Positions 59,147 through 64,000 of a stretch of 64,000 nucleotides of DNA are shown piece after piece (within the stretch, counting starts at the first letter, position 1; each line of letters starts with the position of its first letter). Source of the stretch: Campanula takesimana (taxonomy: Eukaryota > Streptophyta > Magnoliopsida > Asterales > Campanulaceae); the NCBI GenBank assembly GCA_026119855.1, contig JAOWBW010000159.1, positions 1 through 64,000 of the forward strand. Direction: 5' to 3'. A model generated the notes under the pieces. The model did not search any database. It worked only from the letters and a program-made list of their open reading frames with translations, and was not told where the DNA came from. Both the position numbers and the translations under genes were made by a program.

Positions 59147-62100
59147 ATGGCTCCCAAGAAATCATCCACTTCATCTTCTAAGAAGCAAGAGGATCCACAA
59201 ATGGTAAGAACTTCAATCTCAATCTTTTAGTTTTCCGCCATTGATGGAGTTCGAAGGTCTGTATTTTCCCCTTTCTGATTTCTCTATGTTTCGTTGCTCG
59301 TTTTTCAAATTATTTGATGCTGTGTGTTCGTTTTACTCTCAGCTTTTCATTTATGTAATTTGTTTTACGATCAATGATCGATTGAGTGGATTTCTGTTTG
59401 AATTTATTTATTTTGTCTTTTCGAATTCATCTTCTGTTTTTCTCAGATCTTGGTTGTATGTTTATGATATTGTTGTTATGGTTTACTTGTTTGTGTGTGA
59501 TTTTTCATTACGAACATTTTGATGTGCTTTTTATGCATTTTGGAGCACTTTGACATTTTTATGTTCTTCGTGTTCTTCGTGTATTCAATACATGTTCTTC
59601 GTGTTCTTGATAAATAGTCATATGACAAGCCTTGATATGATTCTTGATTGTGTTTTTGCGTTTCGCGCCCTTTTTAGGCGTTTGGTTTAAAATTGTTTGT
59701 TTTGGACATTTTTACCTTTTTCATTTCTTATCTTTCTAAGTATGGAGTCTAGTTCATGCGCTATGCATATAGCTCATGCGCATGCGCTTCTCTCCATGCG
59801 CATGACCAGATCTAATTCTTCATTTTTGTTTTGCGCAGAATCTAAACTACTTTATCCCTGGATGGGAACTCGATGTAGAGGACTTGAAGCTCGATGCGCT
59901 TGGACGTTATATGATCGAAATCATGGACACGTCGGGCATTCTTCCTCTCTTCACCAAAGGACAATCCTTCATTCTCCCTTCTTACATTGACGAATTCTTC
60001 AGCAACGCAGAAGAGGTCGAGCGCTTATACGACGACATCACAGTGCCCTGCTTAAAAAGTTCTATCCGTGGGATTTCTGTGACTATCAACTATGCGCATA
60101 TTCGTCAGACTATGGGATTTCCTGCGTGCAACAAGAAGAAGCTTCCTCAGGATGTGCAAGATGGTGTTGCGCAGAAGCTGATAAAGATTCCTACTCTGGT
60201 TGGTCAATACAACAACCATGATAGGAAGGAGTTTGGAGAGTTGATGTTCCATCTCTGCACTTTGATTGACGATACAATCAATTGCAAGAATGGCAACAAG
60301 TCCACATTCATCAGCAAGCAATGGATGTGCTGCGCTGCAATCTTCAAGAAGAAGAAATTAAGCTGGGCTGAGATTATCTTTGAAGAGCTAGTGCGCTGCC
60401 TACGCGTATATAAGAAGAAAGCTGCAGATCCAAAGAGACCACCCAAGTACAAAACGCACTGCAGAATTCTTACTGCTATCTTCATGCGTTTCCCTTCTGT
60501 GCGCAAGCTAGTTGATGAAGACCCCTCTCTCAAAGTTGATGTGACCTCATCGCGCACTTATACTCGTGTGTTTCTCCACAATTTTCGCCATGAAGTCAAC
60601 AATTTTGATTACTGCATGTTTTGGGCTGCTGATCCCATTGAAGTTTTTGAGGACATTCACCCTGAAGATCAAGGATCTCCTCCTGTCTCCAGTGGTGAAC
60701 TTTTTGAAGCTTCCTCCTCTGAATCTGAATCAGAAATTGAATCCTTCTTTGAGCCGGTCCCAAGCAAAGTAGGCGACAAGGAGAAAGGCAAGGGCATTGC
60801 TGCTGATGCGCCTTTGCGCAAGAAGAAGAAGGCCAGCAAATCTACTGCTGCGCCTGGGATAACAATTAAAGAGCCTACTGCGCAAACTCCGAAGCGCAAG
60901 GCTACTTCGGACCCTGAGGATCCTAAGAAAGCAAAGAAGACCAAGGCTCCTGCTCCTGAAGAAAAAGGAAAAGCCAAGGCTGCTGCGCCCGTTAAGAAGA
61001 AAATCAACAAGAAGGAGAAGAAGGCAAAGAAATCAAGAACCCTACTGGATGAGTCTGATGAAGACGTCCAAGTAGAAGTTGATGTTGATACTGCGCCTCC
61101 TACTGCTCCCAAGTCAAATCGAGCCTCTACTCCTCCTGCGCCTCAAGAAGAAGATGAATTTGAAGGTGCTTTCAATGATCCTCTCATCAGCCCTTCCAAA
61201 TTCACTGGAACTTCCAAGGCTGCTCAATCTCAGGGGGAGAAGCAAAAGGAGACTGCAAAGCCCATGCGCAATAATACTTCTAGTGAGGATAAAGTCCCAC
61301 TTTCTGCAAAGAAGTCTACTCCCAAGCGCCGGGTTAAGAAGGTTGCTACCAAGAAACGTGCCTCAAACCGTACTGTGGAAGATTTATCTGATATTGAATC
61401 AGATTCTCCAAGGCATTCTCGTCCGCGCTCTGAAAAATCTGCGCGTGATATAGCAAGGGAAGCAAGACTTGCTGCTGTTGCGCGAAGGAATGTTGCGCAG
61501 CAAGCCCCACCAGTCTTTATTGATGGTGAAGGCTTTGCTCATGATGCGCCTGATCCTACTGTTTATGAGGATGCGCCTATAGTCGAAGATGGCGAAGACT
61601 TGAGCTCAGAAGATTATGAGGTCCATCGTTCTCCTATCCATGCGCATCACTCTCCTGTTCATGCGCCAGAGCCTCCTGCTGCTGCTGTCACTCCTGTGCA
61701 ACCTACTGGAGCATCACAGACTTCTCCAATTATTCCGGCTGTAACTCCAGCAACTGCTCCCTCAGATCCCTCAAGTTCATCAACTGACATGCGTCAAATC
61801 TTGGCCATGCTCCAGACTATCCAGGCTAATCAATTTGCTGCACAAACCCAGCACTTTCAGGTGGTCACTGCGCAAACTAAGATTCAAGAGCAACTGGATG
61901 CGCAGTCTGCACGGCTCGATGCGCAAGCCAGCTTCCTTCAGGCTATTGATTGTGCCATTAAGGGGGAGAGTTCTGTAACAAAGGCAACCAGTTCTGAAGC
62001 TATGCCTCCTCCCTCAGGTTCTGGTGCTGCGCATGCATCTGGTTCTGGTGCTGCGCCCTCTCAAGATTTTGATCTTCTGCGCCAAGATATCCAGCATGAC

Positions 62101-62190
62101 TTCGACATAATCTCTACTGCGCTCACTAAGATTCCCTTTGTGCATGGGTTGAATGAAGCTTTGTTTTCCTTAGCCAAAACCATCACATAA
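59147..62190 (+). CDS. Sirevirus-type third ORF, spliced, 802 aa (historically called env-like)
   Basis: Exon 1, 59147-59203, encodes MAPKKSSTSSSKKQEDPQM. Intron 59204-59838 has GTAAGA/GCGCAG borders. Exon 2, 59839-62190, continues in frame with NLNYFIPGWELDVEDLKLDA. The globular N-terminal part (about residues 20-275) resembles the family labelled putative plant transposon protein (SSIRGISVTINYAHIRQTMGFP); that link is from memory. The middle (about 275-540) is disordered, acidic/Ser then Lys/Ala/Pro-rich with nuclear-signal or histone-H1-like tracts (RKKKKASKS, KKAKKTKAPAPEEK, TPKRRVKKVATKKRA). The C-terminal part has Gln-rich heptads (QANQFAAQTQHFQVV, AQTKIQEQLDAQ). No signal peptide or membrane segment is visible, which argues against an envelope role. 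After the TAA the same frame continues to 62526 as coiled-coil-like sequence, so the original protein was probably longer. Confidence 0.75.
59204..59838 (+). other. Intron of the copia ORF3
   Basis: 635 bp, T-rich, with donor ATG|GTAAGAAC and acceptor TTTTGCGCAG|AATC. Splicing joins the Lys/Ser-rich first exon in frame to the long second exon, which otherwise has no ATG at its start. Confidence 0.7.
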
Positions 62191-62668
62191 ATCATTCAGA
62201 TTGAGTCTACTAAAGTCATCAAGTCTATTGACAATTTTGCGCCTACTGCCTCCAGCTCCTCCTCCATTGATGCGCTCAAATCTCATATGACTGACTGCTT
62301 AGTTCAGTTCAGTGATACTTTTAATGGAAGAATGAACCAGGCTATGCTAGATATGCAAGCCAGTCAGAACATGGTTCAGGTTGAGCTAACCAAGACTTTG
62401 GTTGATGCGCAGAAAGAAATTCAGGACTCCATGGCTGCGTCCCTTCAATCTTTTGGAAATCAGATGGGGGCGTTTGAAAATTGCTTTAACGGAATTTCTG
62501 AAGGATCCAAAGAGATAATGCGCTGATGCGCGACGGTATGAGAACTTATGTGAATCTAGTGGTGGAATACAACGCCAAGTTTCAGGAACTGAAGATTGAG
62601 TTGATGAACAAGTTTAACAGCTTACAGAATGAGATGCACGAAGCACTGCAGCGAATTCATATAGACTA
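62191..62668 (+). pseudogene. 3' continuation of ORF3 beyond a stop
   Basis: In frame with ORF3 after TAA (62188-62190): DALKSHMTDCLVQFSDTFNG through MNQAMLDMQASQNMVQVEL and on to a TGA at 62524-62526. A neighbouring frame then carries MRDGMRTYVNLVVEYNAKFQ and ends at TAG (62666-62668), suggesting a small indel near 62515-62530. All segments are amphipathic and coiled-coil-like. Confidence 0.6.
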
Positions 62669-63160
62669 GACTTTGTAATCTTTTTGTTTTGCTGCGCAAT
62701 TGTAAGTTTTTGATGCGCAAAGTTTTTTTTTTTTTGCTTTTGATTTTTCTTCCATTGTAAAACTTGTACTCTGTAACTCTTACCTTTCAAGTTTTAATGA
62801 GAAGAAAGCATCATTACACTTTCACAAAACCTTGTTCAATTCAAATTGTTCGTTTGTGGAACATTGCATATCTTATAAATTTCATGCGCATATCCTTAAC
62901 AGCTCATATTTAATTGCATGATGTTTAAACACTCAGTTTAAACGCATACTAAACTTAAACTCATATCATTTGTATGCTCTGAGTGATATTTATGTCTTTC
63001 CTATATTGTAAGTTAATTTCTTATGGATAGACTAGAAATCTATAGCATTGGCTAGTGTGTACATTGACTTGAGACATGATTTATCATTTTCTATTCTTAT
63101 GGACATGTTATTATCAAGTACAATGAATTGCCTTTGTTATAGTAGGTAATGGCATCAATC
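62669..63160 (+). other. Non-coding spacer before the 3' LTR
   Basis: T-rich, with TGCGCA words at 62692, 62713 and 62884. No ORF. Confidence 0.5.
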
Positions 63161-63174
63161 ATTTAGGGGGAGAT
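63161..63174 (+). other. Polypurine tract
   Basis: TTAGGGGGAGAT directly before the 3' LTR. It primes plus-strand synthesis; AGGGGGAGA is a usual copia/SIRE form. Confidence 0.85.
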
Positions 63175-64000
63175 TGTTGGGTATGCTTATCACTTAACCC
63201 TCCTACTTTGTTAGAATTGATTGATACCATCACCTAAGTGTATTTTAAGGACTTTAGGACCCTATGTAAGAAGTTTTTATAACTTCAATTTTTAGCTAAG
63301 TCCTCTTTATAGACTAGGCTTAGAGGTTAGGGCTGAAGCTTTGGATTCAAGGTCAAAAGAGCAAAAAGCCAATTTTGGTGCGCATCCTTCCATGCGCAGC
63401 GCATCACCTTCTGCGCATCCTATGCGCATGAGCATCATGCGCACGAAAGACCTGCCTTGGTTTATTCTTTCATCTCTTGACCTACCTTTGTATAACTTGG
63501 AAAGCGTCATCTCAAGCTACGCTTTCGAATGAGCCAAAATGCTGAGGTGGACAAACGACAAATCAAATACACTCAGCATACACGTAGATGGAGACGCGCC
63601 TCTAGTTTGAATTTCAAATATAAAGACAGCTGTCATCCTTCTAGAAGAAGTTTGAAATCTGTCAACTTGCTGTCTCCAACGGCTATAAAGGACACGTGCG
63701 CACCAATCACATTGTGACAGAACATCGTCCTTGCTCTGCTCCCCAACGGCTATTTCTTGGAGCTCAGCTATAAATAGCAAGCTCATCCTCATTTTCCAAG
63801 TTGCTTGTGAATTGCTAAAGAATTGCTTCCAAAGAGAAAGTTTGAAGATTTGAAGATTGCTTGCTCATTTGCAGAATTCTCAAGAACAACCTTCTCACCT
63901 TCATACTCAATCCAAGCCCAGATCCTATAAAGCCTTAATAACACCTGAATCTTGTGCTCTCCATCTTATAGATTCAAAGAGCCCAGATTTCTGATACACA
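63175..64000 (+). repeat. Copia 3' LTR (partial, cut by window edge)
   Basis: The first 826 bp of the 3' LTR, colinear with 51136-51961 without indels. TATA box at 63769-63776. Roughly 600 more bases are expected beyond the window. Confidence 0.92.

Larger units (their letters stand above)
51136..64000 (+). mobile_element. Ty1/copia LTR retrotransposon, SIRE/Maximus (Sirevirus)-like, right end off window
   Basis: Order: 5' LTR 51136-52561, PBS 52564-52575, gag 52635-~54964, pol (protease, integrase, RT, RNase H) 55082-58408, spacer, intron-containing extra ORF 59147-62190 with in-frame remnant to 62526, PPT near 63163-63173, and 3' LTR from 63175. Integrase before RT makes it copia; the extra ORF between pol and the 3' LTR is the hallmark of the SIRE/Maximus lineage. 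LTRs are aligned at a constant offset of 12039 bases with 4 substitutions (51507, and around 51757, 51832 and 51955) in ~826 bp. It inserted into the PIF/Harbinger element. It carries a striking density of TGCGCA words throughout. Confidence 0.9.

Noticed and set aside
60669..61112. 147-aa minus-strand frame
   Set aside because: Antisense shadow of the Lys/Ala/Pro-rich part of ORF3.

Overview
The window is nuclear DNA from a flowering plant, most likely a eudicot. The evidence is intron-split plant genes (a TGA bZIP factor, an MCTP/FTIP-type C2 protein, the first exon of a TBCC-domain protein), AT-rich intergenic DNA with microsatellites, and dense plant-type transposons. These include many short elements with CTCCCTCCGTCCC ends, Helitrons, hAT elements, TRIMs, PIF/Harbinger and long LTR retrotransposons. 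I cannot name the species. No rRNA gene, CRISPR array, bacterial operon or convincing tRNA gene was seen.

Layout. 1-1.5 kb: 5' end of a TBCCD1-like gene on the minus strand, running off the left edge. 1.5-29 kb: a transposon graveyard with no intact host gene. It holds a solo-LTR-like unit (1862-3142), a 51-bp minisatellite, a hAT-like element nested in a Stowaway-like MITE (4418-5481), a tandem TRIM-like unit (6.0-7.4 kb), duplicated Helitron 5' heads (8.3-8.9 kb), a solo LTR with a CCGTC target duplication (9231-10791), a foldback element built of hairpins (12095-14192), a Mutator-like terminal-inverted-repeat element (15-16.3 kb), a 3.6-kb Helitron (16377-19988), a TRIM nested in a hAT element (22234-23606) and LTR remnants (26.9-29.4 kb). 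30356-36655: a complete 11-exon TGA bZIP gene (493 aa) peppered with MITEs. 38554-41884: a 3.3-kb solo LTR. 43263-45656: an intact intronless MCTP coding region (797 aa, minus strand) with a 5'UTR intron. 48.0-48.2 kb: a possible fragment of a secreted LRR gene. 48.9-51.1 kb: a PIF/Harbinger element with a frameshifted transposase. 51136 to the right edge: a nearly complete Ty1/copia element of SIRE/Maximus type.

The copia element has 1426-bp LTRs, of which the right one is cut by the window edge, a tRNA-Met primer site, gag, pol, and an extra 802-aa ORF between pol and the 3' LTR. That extra ORF has its own intron and histone-H1-like basic tracts. The LTRs differ at only 4 of about 826 comparable positions, yet the coding region carries several stops and frameshifts, so this copy was probably mobilised in trans. 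It is also saturated with the palindrome TGCGCA in coding and non-coding parts alike.

The host genes are functionally unrelated to each other: transcription (TGA), ER/plasmodesma C2 protein (MCTP) and cytoskeleton/organelle positioning (TBCCD1). The structure of the window comes from layered transposition, and the order of many insertions can be read from their nesting.
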